DNA of 64,000 bases. It comes from Acanthosepion lycidas (Eukaryota > Mollusca > Cephalopoda > Sepiida > Sepiidae). The notes below the pieces were generated by a model. It ran no database searches and was not told the DNA's origin. It saw nothing but the letters and a program-made list of their open reading frames with translations. The position numbers were made by a program, and so were the translations under genes. The stretch is from contig OZ010581.1 of assembly GCA_963932145.1 (NCBI GenBank), positions 83,862,511 through 83,926,510 on the forward strand, given 5' to 3'. Below are positions 33,249 through 44,825 of this stretch, piece by piece. Position 1 is the stretch's first letter. Each line of letters starts with the position of its first letter.

Positions 33249-34305
33249 TGTTATGGTCTACCACTTCGTCCCCAGCCCCTCAACCTCCGGTGTCTTCCTC
33301 TTTGGGTTGAGGTGTCCACTTGGTCAGAACCGAACTTAGGGGTAACTGGTCGTACGCTTCCTTAGTACCCATAGATTATTTCGACCGGTCAACTGGTCAA
33401 GTCCTGCTCGCTGCCCGCGCTATGTTAGTTTTTAGATCCAGTAAGCGGGGTGTTGTCCATACATTCACGGTCAACTGGGGATGTGGACACAGCTGTGAGA
33501 GTTGGTGCTAGGAATTTTAGAATGTGGCAAAATAAAACAAGAAATAATATCTGCAGAAGCCAGACAACAATGGGGGAAATATTGACATCTTTTATATATC
33601 AGAACAGAGATTACAGGGAGAATAAAAACATTTAACATAAATGAGAAAATAAAAGGAAAAGACAAAATGCATCCAGCGAATTCCCAACAGAGAGAGGGTT
33701 TGTGTGTGATAAATGCGTATTGAATCGCCTGGGGTAGGTTTATGACTAATAGTCCCGTCTCATACAGACTTCTCAGAACAGAGGTTAGTCTTCTCTCTCT
33801 CCTCCAAAATTCTCCCGCAAATCTCTCAACTCACCGCGACGATAGTCTCGTGACTCTCTTGACTACAGCCTCTTTCCCTGACTCTGCTTTATTAGCAAAA
33901 TCTCGAGTTAATATAGAAAAAGGATCAGCTCATCACAATTGACCCTCGACCCGACACGCAGCTACCATGAGTGCCAAAAACTATCCCTTGACATGTAAAC
34001 CTATTCTCCAATTATTTACCTTATCTCAATCATGAGTTCTTCTCGCTTCAACAAAATTATACTTTGGGATATCTAAACAAATACTGTCAAACAAAACCAA
34101 GTATCTTGCCCATTCCCATTGTTTACTAGTGACCCAGGTTTAAAACATTGCCTCCTGCCCTGAGATTGTGTTTCTCGGTAAACACACATCTTAACCCAAA
34201 TTGTATTTTGATATATAAGCACTGTTTCCATTTCCAGTCAATAAAAGTTATATTTGTGTGTGTGCATTCATGTGGGTGTGTCTGTGTATACCTCTCTCTG
34301 TTACA
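33249..34305 (+). mobile_element. solo LTR (family E, copy 2)
   Basis: It begins TGTTATGGTCTACCAC and ends CTCTCTGTTACA, with AATAAA at 34240-34245. It matches 8036-9056 over the first 350 bp, several interior blocks and the last 60 bp. Neither copy has internal coding next to it. Flanking bases (AGGTT and ATGGA) do not form a duplication, so one end may be off by a few bases or mutated. Confidence 0.75.
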
Positions 34306-35532
34306 ATGGACAAATAAAATAGTACATTTAAGAAAATCCTTGCAACTAAAATTGTCTTAATTAATTTTAATTCAACTTAGCTGTTATTCATTTTTTTTTT
34401 TAATTTAAATTTTATGAAAGCTGAAAATATAAAAGCATTGATATATATATGTAATGGTCTCATACTCTGGCATTTTTTCAAGTCAGAAAGAAAACAAAAA
34501 CAAATTTAATTTTTCATTCACTCTGACTTTGTTAAAATTTGATAGCAAATTTGTTTATTGTGTTTAATGATAATGCTTAATTCTCCCATTTCCTCTCTCT
34601 CTTGTGTATATGTATTTATAAATATGCATATAGTTACACATACACACACCACACACATACTTATGCTTCTTTTTATCTGTTGGGACCATCTTCGCTCCTT
34701 GAAAATCAAAAGTCAAATGACAAACAGAAAAGAACAAGTTCTGGTAGCTAGTAAATTAAACAAAAATATCAAATTTCACAATGATAATGCTGATCTAGGT
34801 TAACAGATTACTTCACAGCTTTCACATCTTCACTATTCACATATATATCAACATTACTCAGGAAACTCACAGTATATATCATACTGAAATTCAAATATTC
34901 ACTGTTTATGCACAACACACCAAAAAACTCAACATGACTACAAACCAATTTTAGGAGAACTGATTTATGCCGATGACCTTGACTTTTAGATTTACAAGAG
35001 ACATGGAGTTGTTATAAGGTTAAATATCTTCTAGATTTGGACAATGCAACAAATAAACTTTCTTTTTGTTTCCCATCAACTTTGTTCACTACACATTACT
35101 GGAAGAAATGTTTAACTTAAAACTAAATATAAACCTATGACAAAACATTTCAAGTTCCTTAACAAAGGCAGTACAAAACATAGTTTTTTAGTATCTGAAA
35201 CTGATTTATCAATAGCACTATAATTTAAATCTGTCTAATGTGATCATTTTACTAAATTTTAATTGATATCAGTTTTTAAAGGTTTCTTCACAAACACTAC
35301 AGATGTATATACTCTCTTTATTTAAAAGAGACAAACAATAAAAAAAGGAAAAGGACATATAAACCATGTAAAATCTGTATTTACATTCTTTTTTCATTGC
35401 TGTTTTGTATCTCAGATTGCTTTTTTGTATATCTTCTGTAAAGCAAAAGCACAATTATTGTTATCAACATTAATATTCATGAAAATTTCATTAATTTTAA
35501 TAATAAAACAAAGAGAGTAGATTATCAGTTTA
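34306..35532. other. AT-rich stretch with a possible LINE vestige
   Basis: Around 34955-34995 the plus strand reads GELIYADDLDF, which looks like the catalytic box of a LINE RT. Nothing convincing surrounds it, so I list it here only as a trace. Confidence 0.35.
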
Positions 35533-35600
35533 TAATTTTATAATCTAATTAAAAAATATCAATTAAGGATAATAATATTTTTAATTAGATTATAAAATTA
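35533..35600. repeat. 23-27-bp palindrome
   Basis: The arms 35533-35559 and 35574-35600 are reverse complements, exact over the outer 23 positions. The arms are entirely AT-rich apart from one C/G pair, so part of the match could be composition. Confidence 0.7.
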
Positions 35601-36659
35601 CATTAAAATATGAAAACTATATATATTCATCTGCATTACAGTTTTTTTTTCAGCACAACTGTATTACTCTTATCTCTTTTATTGCATAGTATAGAGTCAC
35701 TCACATCATACCAGCATGGATAGCCTAGTGTTCAAAGGAATAAAAAAACATACAAGGAAATAACACTAAATGCCTGTTAAATTGTAAATTAAAATCATAC
35801 AATTTTTTTTTTTGTGTACTGGTGTGTGTGTATTTTAGTTATATGTGTTTTAAGGTTGCATGTAATAGAAGAAGAAAATCATTTCATCTTATAACAAGCA
35901 ATGTGCCAAGGAGAGGAGCTGGATGTCTTGACCCATTGCAGGTTGGTAGCAAAGAGAGTGACTTTGGAGTTTTTTTGGTGCAAAGTATCCATTTTCAGGC
36001 AGGAAAAGTTTTCTGTTGCATACTGGGATAATGTTTATTTTATTTTAAACAAAGTTTTAATGTTATTTGTTTTTTTTTATTTATGATATTTATTATTATT
36101 ATTATTTTATATTTTTATTTATTAATAATAATGTCCCCACATTAGTACTTTAATGTGATAAAAAGTAACTATATAAAGTTATCTATAGCCAAACGCTGTT
36201 TGTATTGAGCTGGTTATGAATTTGGCATTGAATCTGTTTTTTCTTTATTGTCATTGAACACAAAGGTAAAGTTTTTTTAATTCTAGTAGAATCATCAATA
36301 AATCTCTAGGAAGGAAGATAACTTGTTATATTAAAAATAATGTGTTTATGGAAATGAGAATATATGAAATCAATAAGTCAGGAGTTACAAAGCACATTAA
36401 TATATAATTTATTATTTTACCATCATTATTCTCCCACATATCCAAGAATTTATTGCTCAAAATTTCACTTCAATTTAAAACATTTGGCAAGAAGATATAA
36501 ATTTAAATTAGTAATGCTATAGCTGCATTAGTAATTAGTCATAGTCAAAATAAATACAGTTAGTAAACTTCAAATAATTCAGGTAAAATTTAAAACTGCA
36601 ATTTATTTGTAGACATTGTCCTCCAAAGATCTGAATGAAACAGCATTGAATCAATAATA
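35601..36659. other. AT-rich non-coding stretch
   Basis: No gene is recognised. The 69-codon frame at 35822-36031 has no family motif. Confidence 0.5.
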
Positions 36660-37215
36660 ATCCTCAACTGATGGGCAGGACATATTGTGAGAATGGGGGA
36701 TAACAGAATTCCCAAACAATTTTTCTATGGGGAACTGAAGACAGGAAAGTGTCTACAACACAAGCCTAGGAAGAGGTTTAAAGATAATTTGAAGGATAAT
36801 CTGAATGTTTTGCATATAGATGCACAGCATTTGGAAGAAATGATTTTAAATCATACAGAGTAGAGGCACTTTATTGGGGAGTGATGCAACACCTTTGAAG
36901 ATGAATATTTCTTGCATGCGCAGATCAGGCTTGATCTCCAAAGAGGCATTTATTCTAATTAGCCAGCTAATATGTAATTGTGGAAATATGTGAGTGCATG
37001 TTGCTGTTAAGAGCAGATTATATAAACCATATGAAAAGTCATCACAACAATCAGAAGCAAACCAATTATGCCAACCTGTCTCATTGTCATGTGTTGTTTG
37101 CATCAAGGTTTGCAAATCATCTTCTGGACTGAGTCTCAAGAGTTATCTGAAGGGCTATGCATGCCAAAATGAGATGGGAACCATCACAAATTATGGCTCT
37201 CATTCAAGTAAGATG
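36660..37215 (+). pseudogene. C-terminal end of a LINE ORF
   Basis: At 36660-36862 the plus strand encodes WAGHIVRMGDNRIPKQFFYG, then a KPRKRFKDNLKDNL segment up to a stop. This is the conserved region after RT in the LINE family seen at 28.0-28.7 kb. Further on, CVVCIKVCKSSSGLSLKSYL (about 37090-37150) resembles the C2H2-type finger with which some LINE proteins of this group end (C-x2-C ... L-x-x-H). The His positions are lost. The 5' portion is missing. Confidence 0.7.
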
Positions 37216-37228
37216 TGGCAATTGTTAT

Positions 37229-37254
<26 letters not shown>
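37229..37254. repeat. AC microsatellite
   Basis: About 13 AC repeats are followed by a few TA repeats. Confidence 0.9.
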
Positions 37255-37262
<8 letters not shown>

Positions 37263-37370
37263 TTTAGTGGTTGCTGCTGATTGTTACTGGCATTATTTTG
37301 ATGGTGAAGATGTTCACTGCTAATCCCCTTTAGAATTTTACTCTAAAGTAGATTAGCAGTAAACAGGAAG

Positions 37371-37740
37371 GCGTCCTGGGTATGACGGTAAACTACATCT
37401 GCGTCCTGGGTATGACGGTAAACTACATCTACGTCCTGGGTACGGCGATAAACTGCATCCAACAGCAAGGTCTCAGATAATGTTTTCAGAAAAATAATGT
37501 TGCCAGCTTTAAGTTTTTGAAACAATAATGTTGCCAGCTCTAAGTTTTTGAAACAATAATGTTGCCAGCTCTAAGTTTTTTTTGTAAAAAAAGTAATGTT
37601 GCCAGCTATACGTTTTTTTTGTAACAATAATGTTGCCAGCTATACATTTTTTATTCCATACAAAATAGGCATTTAAAATTCATATAAACTGGATTTGGCA
37701 TTAAATAACCCACAGTGGTTGATATGCCATAAAACCCAAA
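37371..37740. repeat. dispersed repeat family V, copy 1, with internal tandem units
   Basis: It starts with three 30-bp direct repeats at 37371-37460 of the unit GCGTCCTGGGTATGACGGTA plus AACTACATCT. Five 34-36-bp units built around AATAATGTTGCCAGCT follow at about 37489-37655. The last part (GGCATTAAATAACCC, TTGATATGCC) matches the end of the second copy at 49361-49650. The shared start (CGTCCTGGGTA) and end show one dispersed family whose middle is made of variable tandem units. No Pol III boxes or coding are seen. Confidence 0.75.
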
Positions 37741-39250
37741 CAAACAAACAAATAAACAGGAAGGTGATGCTGCAGGTCAACTGAGAGAAAGAAATAGCCA
37801 ACAAAATTTTGCTTTTGCACTAAAATGAGGAATAAAACAATGTCTAACAATTTGAATACAATTTAATGACAACAAATCTGTAATAAAATCATCAACAACT
37901 GATCAACACCTATAATAGGACAAATAACAAACATATATGATGACTTTGAAGCATATACATCCTAATATAGTGACCCTGTAAGAACTTTAAGTCCAGATGA
38001 ATTGAAACTCATCTTTCAACTTTAGTCTGCCAAAAAAATAAATTCAAATATTTCCAGTGCGGATGTAGTTGAAAGCATACTGCATGATATCTTTCACTTA
38101 ATAAAACAATTCCTTTCAAATAAAATAAAATTCCCACCTGTAGTGGTGTGGATCCTCTTTGGATCTACTTAAAGGAGAAAATTATCAATGCCAAGCAGAA
38201 GGAGCACTAGAAATTATTCATTTCACATCAGACAATCAGCACCAGCACAACAGTATTCAAGCTGTCACACAGGAACTTCTAACACACATATAACTGAGCA
38301 TATATTTTCATTACATTCATTTGCTTGTTCCTTTCTTTACCTTAAGTCACATTGATGTACTTAGACTTATTGTTACAGATTTTCCTTTTCAAATAACACA
38401 TATACAGACTCTTTCTTCAAACAACTTTGACTCACATGTGTTCATTTTTTTGACCTCTCTTACAAAGTTTTCCTATGAACTTTATTCACTTTCTTGTTTG
38501 CACAAACATTTTGTTATTCCAGATATATAAAATTTTATCCTTGTCAAATTCAAAGAAAAAAGAGAGTTTCTTTTTTTTTTAAACAACTGATTTTTTATTT
38601 GTTCAGAACTCACAATGCTTCTGTATTTTGGCAGTATAGAAGTAGATGAAATATAATTGAGAATCTTGTATTATTCCCCAACAGTGGTGACCCAGTCTTT
38701 GAACAAGTCTTCTGATTTGCACTGTAAATGTTGACATCCTTTTAGCACAAACTTTCCAGGGAAGAATTTCACATAAAATCGACAACAGATTACCAGCATT
38801 TGTCCTTCTTGACTCCCTCAATTACACCCTGTTTAAAGATCTTCACTATAACTCACTTTAGTTTACAGTCCCCTTGAGGAGACAAGTTCTTTTCCTTTGC
38901 ATCTAGTTCCCAACTTATATTTTCAGCAACCCTCTTTATCATTTTATGATCTCTTGTTATTTTCTGTTTTTCAGCATTTGTTAGATGCTTTCCATTATTC
39001 ATGTTTCAATATATATTATGGAAAAAGAAGTTTTTATTAGATTTCAAAGGCCTTAAACTAATATTAGTTTAATCTGCATAATAACTTCAGTCAGTTCATC
39101 TTTATAAATTCCAAATATCTCAAAATATAACCATTAAATTGGGTAAAAATTTTACTAAGGTGGAAATGGACTAGTTTAAATTTGACAAATATTGGTTCTA
39201 GGCTTTTTGAATTATTGATGTTTATGTGATTTACATAATAATTTTTGATT

Positions 39251-39254
<4 letters not shown>
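37741..39254. other. AT-rich non-coding stretch
   Basis: No gene, RNA or transposon domain is recognised. Confidence 0.5.

Positions 39255-39296
<42 letters not shown>
39255..39296. repeat. TA microsatellite
   Basis: A pure alternating TA tract lies directly left of the hairpin element at 39303. Confidence 0.9.
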
Positions 39297-39302
<6 letters not shown>

Positions 39303-39303
<1 letters not shown>

Positions 39304-39443
39304 AAATTAGGAGATCACCCAGTCACACTACCATGGTTTCAACCTTTAGGCCTCCTCAAGTAATATAGGCCAAAAGAAGATTTTGGCCTATGATACCTAA
39401 AGGTTGAAAACATGGCAGCATGATTGACTGATCTCCTAATTTT
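39303..39443. repeat. 140-bp hairpin element between TA tracts
   Basis: The arms share AAATTAGGAGATCA at the outside, then CCATG and TTTCAACCTTTAGG, then AGGCCAAA near the centre, in inverted orientation with several mismatches. TA tracts lie to the left and, after 100 bp, to the right. There is no coding and no promoter boxes. It looks like a MITE or a transcribed hairpin repeat. Confidence 0.65.
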
Positions 39444-39545
39444 TGAAATTAAATGCTCTGCACATTAAATTTTATTTTCTTTATATGCATAATGAGCACT
39501 TTTCAATACAACTGTTTCCTGGTATAATTTAACCCTGACCAATAA

Positions 39546-39548
<3 letters not shown>

Positions 39549-39609
<61 letters not shown>

Positions 39610-39641
39610 AGATATATATATATATATATACATATACATCA

Positions 39642-39699
<58 letters not shown>
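39549..39699. repeat. long TA microsatellite, interrupted
   Basis: About 150 bp of TA repeats are interrupted at about 39604-39645 by ACATCAAGA, CATA and ACATCAGGA segments. A similar tract at 40828-40869 is bordered by TATCTTGA and TATCCTGA, suggesting a common origin. Confidence 0.9.
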
Positions 39700-39704
<5 letters not shown>

Positions 39705-40825
39705 TAAACAAAATATGACCTCTCTTTCTAAATATTTTTGGAAATTGAAAGAGGAAAATAAAACACCTAAAGTTAAATAGAAAATTCTCAAACAAGCTAG
39801 AATCTCAAGATTGGTGAATGAACCATGCTTCCTCTGTTTGCAGGAGAAAAGGAAAATAATTAAGTTCTTGAATAGAGACATTAAATCAAAGATATGAAAC
39901 TATGGTAAATTGTAAACATATTAAAGAATTAATGTTACAATCTTGCTAAACTTCATAACTCAATAATCACTCCTCTTATGTTATAATATATATTTATATA
40001 AACATTTTAATGTTATCATCAGTAATTTATTCTAGCTTTAAGTATTATATTGGTTAGCATTTGTAAATTACTGGTAATATGCTTAGCTATGAATTAGTTT
40101 ATTATTATTATTATTTTTTCTTTTGCCTTATTGATAATAGTTTCTAATTTAAAATTAATATAAAAGTATAAAAGTTTAAAATTTATTTTGTATTCTAATT
40201 TATAATATAAGGTCAGTTTCGCTAAGTATTGTATTACTTCTTAAAGTGTCTTTTATTTATGTTCTATAGATAATTTTGTTTGAATATGTGATTTCATTAA
40301 AAATGCCATAAAATTTGAAATGCAACATTATAACCAATGTATTACTATCTGTTGGTGTGTCATTTCCGTTCAAATTTGAATTCTCTTATTTAATATAATT
40401 TCATTGGCTTAATTTGTATCAACATCTCATATGTTATTTTCTTAACTTTCCTCTTTCTTTGTATCTGTGTAATTTTGAATATACTCTTCTCTTTCAAAAG
40501 TAACAGAAGAGTATATTCTTTTTTTGTCTATTCTCTTGTTAGTAAGGTTAATTTCTTATGCTTTCTTCTGCTTTTCTCTTCTTTTTATTGATTTCTTATT
40601 TTCTTTACTTTTTCTTTATAAAAAAATCCTTTTTACTTTGTATGAAAAATTTCCCAAAAATGGAAAATGAAGTGATGTTTCATAAATTGCAATTTAAAAA
40701 AAAAATCATTTATTACCATCATTGTTAATTACTTGATGAGATGTTTTATTAAACATTGAAACAAAATGTACAATTTTGTAGTGCTTACTTACATGTTCTA
40801 ATGTAACCGTGTATAATAAATATCT

Positions 40826-40871
<46 letters not shown>

Positions 40872-41120
40872 TGATCTTAATTTTATGTTACTTTTTGATG
40901 TGCTTCTGAAATCTAAATTTTAATTATTAAATTTTAATATTACTTTTTCTTGTTGCTATGTAGTGTGGATTTTCAGTAATTTGCCATCTGGTGTTTTTTT
41001 CTCAAATGACTGAATTCAACTTTAAAGTAATGCCATTTTCCAATGTCAAGTTTGTTTTAGCCTGGATTTTTATTTTATTTAATTTCAAAAAAATTCATTT
41101 TAGAGAAAATATATAATCAG
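39700..41120. other. AT-rich stretch with a small palindrome
   Basis: There is no gene. A perfect 14-bp inverted repeat lies at 40477-40490 and 40505-40518 (GAATATACTCTTCT and its complement), and a TA tract at 40828-40869. Confidence 0.6.
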
Positions 41121-41281
41121 GTTTAGCCAATGGGATATAGCGTAACAACATGCCCAAGGTCGGTGTGTTGAGGGGTCAGAGTGTACTTTGCATACGTAAT
41201 TAGACGTTGTCTTGTCCAATCAAAAATCGCTTTTAATGCGTCAGCCCACATGACAAACAATAATGGCTGACAATATCTACA
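41121..41281 (+). promoter_or_regulatory. putative core promoter and 5' UTR
   Basis: Two CCAAT boxes, the typical NF-Y site, lie upstream of the exon: CCAATGG at 41127 and CCAATCA at 41216. CpG dinucleotides become frequent (about 41150-41360) compared with the surrounding AT-rich DNA. There is no clear TATA box, as is common for constitutively expressed animal genes. The transcription start is not determined; it should lie between about 41225 and 41260. Confidence 0.5.
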
Positions 41282-41436
41282 ATGTCGGCTGGTGTTCAGA
41301 GTGTAGTGGAAGAGAAAGATGCCTGGTTTTATTCTGACAAAGATTCTGAATCTAGCAAGATGTTTTCCCGGTCGAAGAACTGGTTACCTGGAGCACTTTG
41401 GAAGCCCAAGAACCCACACTCTTTAGAACATCTCAA
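41282..41436 (+). CDS. first coding exon of an unidentified cellular gene
   Basis: ATG at 41282 opens 51 codons plus two bases and ends at a perfect donor GTAAGT (41437-41442), so the intron has phase 2. The peptide starts MSAGVQSVVEEKDAWFYSDK, has an acidic/Ser middle and ends in a Trp- and Pro-containing segment, NWLPGALWKPKNPHSLEHL. Composition and codon use are unlike the transposons. A competing ATG at 41263 runs into a stop after 24 codons, so I chose 41282. The W-L-P...W...S...L-K pattern faintly recalls the N-terminus of the alpha/beta hydrolases ABHD4/ABHD5, but the match is weak and I do not name the gene. No following exon is identified with confidence, so intron 1 may exceed 20 kb. 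Confidence 0.6.
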
Positions 41437-43220
41437 GTAAGTTTATGTTTTTGTTGACGTGTACAGAAATAAGTACTCTTTATTTATTCGTTTATATTTT
41501 GAAAATAAATGTCTGAAAAGTCACGTCAGGATCTATTTAATTTACATATACCTAGTTTTATGTGTATAAATGTTTTAGTGTATTTTGATAAAAAGATGCA
41601 GGTGGTTTAGATACGCCTTCAGTGTTGCTATTACCACCTGATGCTCAGTAAAATTAGAATAAGTCAGAGGAGTACTAATATTCTCTTTTTGTTTTTGTAT
41701 TTTGTAACATAAATCATAAATACGACTAATTAATTTGGGTTGTATTTTCTTTGTGTTAATATCTTCACAACTGTTTGTCTTTGGCGATCTTGTGTTCTAA
41801 GCAGAAAACCTTTATAAAGATGCAAAAAATTAAAAAAAAAAATACTTGGCTTTGTTTTCTATTACGCAAGCAAGAGCCGAACAAGAACCCTTATTTGTTG
41901 TACTTAACTTACTTAAACTCTCTACTATTTCTAAAATTATTATAGTTTGGGATTCTTGGAATCCTTGTCTCTTTTTCTTCAACTTGATAAGATTTGAAAT
42001 GTAGACTTTACACGCTATACTAACATAAACTTTGATAGTATTTCAGACTTCTCCTTTTCCTCGTTTATAAACCGCAAGAAAGGTGATTGAGTAGCTAAGT
42101 GATTATTCGTATATTTGCTAGGAATAAGAAACTAAAAAAAATCAATTTATTTTGAACTCTTAAATTTGTATTAATGGTCAACAAGTTAACGTAAGTTTTT
42201 ATAAAACCATATTTTTTTTATAATTAAAATTAAAAACCTGAAATTTATAAGTTTCTGTTTTAGATACAACGTTCTTAAACATTAAAGAAACTGTCACCTT
42301 CAAAGTGGAGGAAAAAATAAAAACCTATCTAGTTGATTTTGTCGCCATGTTTTGTTAACACCCCCAAATCTGTCTCTGTCTCTCCTCTCTCTCTCACTCA
42401 CTCACTCACACACACACACAAAAACCCACTACATCTTGGATTTAATTTTTTTTTTCATCAGTTTGTTGTTCACTAACGTGCTACTTTTATAAATGTGACA
42501 AATGAATGAGATCCCTAACACCCTCCTACGCACGCATCGTCAGATCTAATGTTGAATGAATGTAATATTCCAAATATTGATTAATTTTTGTTTTGTGATG
42601 AAAATTAGAAAATATAAGACTTTGTATTGTTATACTAAAAACACGTGCATATGTAATATTTATCGATTATTACTTTTTAAAAAGATTTTTTTACATGAAA
42701 CTAGAGAGAATGATTGAACAGGTGGGCGATAAAGAAAAACAATTATTAACTGTTGGTGTTGAAATATTGGCTGTAAGTGTCACAGTGAATTTGATCTCAC
42801 TATGAGTAATAATGTGTGGCACTTTAACGTTTAGCGCTGTGAACCTTAGAGAACACTTTTCTTAAATTTACTAAATATAACAAAACATTTGAAAGACGAA
42901 TTTTTTTTCTACCATGATGTACAAGTCAGCCATAAATAAACTAAATCTTGTCAATTTTTTTTTTTTTTTTTTTTTTTATTTGTCGCCGTTCTTCTATTTT
43001 ATGTTTTTAGAGTGCCAACTTTCACTTTTTCTTCCAAGTCCGCATTCTAATCATTCTCGGTTTTTAAATCAGTCTGTTTTTAAATTGAAACTTTAAAAAA
43101 TGCTCGTTTGAACAGTGAACTCTATCAATGAATCTTTCTTTCTAGACAATATTTTGCGTTATTGGAATATTAAAAACGACTCCAATAAATGAAATTTACT
43201 TTTTTTTTGGTACTTTGTTG
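41437..43220. other. intron sequence
   Basis: Non-coding sequence downstream of the donor. It contains CT and CA microsatellites at about 42380-42420 and a T23 tract at about 42955-42977. Confidence 0.5.
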
Positions 43221-43325
43221 GTATCGAGTTGGCCATATCACGTTGAAACACCAGTCCTTGTCCAATCACCGAAGTTAAGCAACCAGGTGCTTCAAGGTTG
43301 GATGTACATGAGTAAGTGCAATGGT
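43221..43325 (+). pseudogene. 5S rRNA-derived sequence
   Basis: GGCCATATCACGTTGAAACA, and then CCAATCACCGAAGTTAAGCA, align with the first 60 bases of animal 5S rRNA. GGTTGGATG marks the position of its C box, so the internal Pol III promoter (A box, intermediate element, C box) is partly kept. The last 30 bases of 5S are degraded or replaced, so it is not a functional rRNA gene. It may be a 5S pseudogene or the head of a 5S-type (SINE3-like) short element. It continues without a clear break into GC-rich sequence. Confidence 0.75.
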
Positions 43326-43745
43326 TAATTGCTCTGGAATGAGAAATCGGAAAGCCTAATTCCAGTCGAGTTCGTTACACTCACTTACGCGCAAATGCCT
43401 TTGGAGATTCATCTCTTCTCACCACAACTATAGGTAAAGGACAGACTGGGCGCGTAGTTTGTTTTACTACAGAAAGTAACGGAAGCTTACTGTAGGGATT
43501 CCTACTGCCATATGAAACGAAAAGACTTGATCGCCCAAGTGTGTAATTATTTACCCGCTGCTCCACGCAGCAAGATGTGGCACAAGGCCGAGTTTAAAGT
43601 GGGGTATCCGAGCCCGTAGGCTCGGGCAAAAATTCCCTAGACCATGTAGTCAGTTTCCCGAGACGAGACTCTGCCCTTCGGCAGAGCTTTGTCTGGGGGA
43701 TACACTACTCTGACATCAAGTGTGTATCACCCATGTCACCTAACG
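43326..43745. other. GC-rich, hairpin-rich segment joined to the 5S sequence
   Basis: This stretch is far more GC- and CpG-rich than its surroundings. It contains three perfect short hairpins in a row: GCTGC/GCAGC with a 5-nt loop (43557-43571), CCGAGCC/GGCTCGG with loop CGTA (43608-43625), and CTCTGCC/GGCAGAG with loop CTTC (43670-43687). A 61-codon minus-strand frame (43381-43566) starts at GTG and has no family motif. I do not recognise the sequence as a known snRNA, SRP or RNase P/MRP RNA. It could be the body of a 5S-derived element or an unrelated structured RNA. Confidence 0.5.
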
Positions 43746-44010
43746 AAACTTTGTATTGACAGTATTAGCGAAAATAAAATTTTGTTTAACAAGACCGTAA
43801 ATTACCGATACCTAAGAAGGTTTAATGCATTTTAAAAAAGGAAAAATTTTTCTTGAAGCTTTTTTTTTTTTTTTTTTTTTTTTATAGCATTAATTCCAAG
43901 ATAATAGAAATTTAATATTTCCAACTAGCAAAATACTTTGCATTTCATACCGATTTAAAATTGAAATGATTTTTTTTTTTTTTTCTTGATTATCAGTAAA
44001 ATTTATAAAA

Positions 44011-44250
44011 TTTGGTACCGCCACTATACTTTCGATACCTCAATTTAAACGATTTCTGCACCGAAAAGATGTAGTTTGAAAATAAAACAAAGCAGGTCAT
44101 AACATTTTTTTGTGTCACTTGACAGGTGATGAATGATATATTGGCGGATTACGTGAGGATTTGTTCTATGGAAGGGGAGAAGTGAAATTATTTAGATTTA
44201 AGTAGACAAATTATTACCTCGTTATTTTTAAGAAAAACTTTCAGGGCTCT

Positions 44251-44290
<40 letters not shown>

Positions 44291-44711
44291 TACTTTTACG
44301 TTTACGATGCTTTATGGAAAATATATTATAAAGAAATTAAAATAAGACTGTTGAGAGTAAGATTAAATTTCATAAGAAAGGTATCTAATCAATTTTTATA
44401 GGTACCTTTCTTATGAAATTTTATCAGAAGTGTACATAAAATACAAATTTGAATTTCATAAGATGCTACTGATACTTGTAGGTACCCTTCTCAGTTGAAA
44501 TTGAAAAATCAAATTAACTTCTTTATACATATGAAAAAAAAAAAATTTTACCATAAGGAAAACATAAATGCCATCATTTGTGAATAGTTTCTGAAAGTTT
44601 CATTAAAATCCGACAATTATTTTTATTTTTGCAAGATTTTCAAAATTAATGTCTGCCATACAGAAAAAAAAACGCGCTAAAATTTTATTTTACTAGTTCT
44701 GGTGATACAAG
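44011..44711. mobile_element. family P DNA element, copy 2
   Basis: It matches 4990-5410, 5505-5575 and 6190-6325 in the same order, with smaller spacers. It holds the same internal palindrome (about 44366-44423) and a T37 expansion at the site where copy 1 has T12. The ends are diverged: TTTGGTACCGCCA at about 44011, and at the right CTGGTGATACAA at about 44700-44711, whose complement recalls the TIR. Confidence 0.65.
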
Positions 44712-44825
44712 GTGTTTTGTTTTGGGTTTTTTTTTTTTTTTTAAATAAAAATTTAGAATGTTCTAAAAAGGAAAAAATTTTAAAAAATAATTAAAAAGAT
44801 ACTTTGAGCTTTCCTCGCATAAATA

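Noticed and set aside
34955..34995. Independent LINE element
   Set aside because: Only a YADD-like box is visible, with no second motif.
41263..41337. Upstream ATG at 41263 as the gene start
   Set aside because: Its frame ends at a stop after 24 codons. The ATG at 41282 gives a frame open to the splice donor.
43221..43325. Functional 5S rRNA gene
   Set aside because: The 3' part departs from 5S and no T-run terminator lies at the expected end. It is a single, diverged copy.
43381..43566. 61-codon minus-strand frame as a gene
   Set aside because: It starts at GTG, has no motif and lies across hairpin-forming sequence of the 5S-linked segment.
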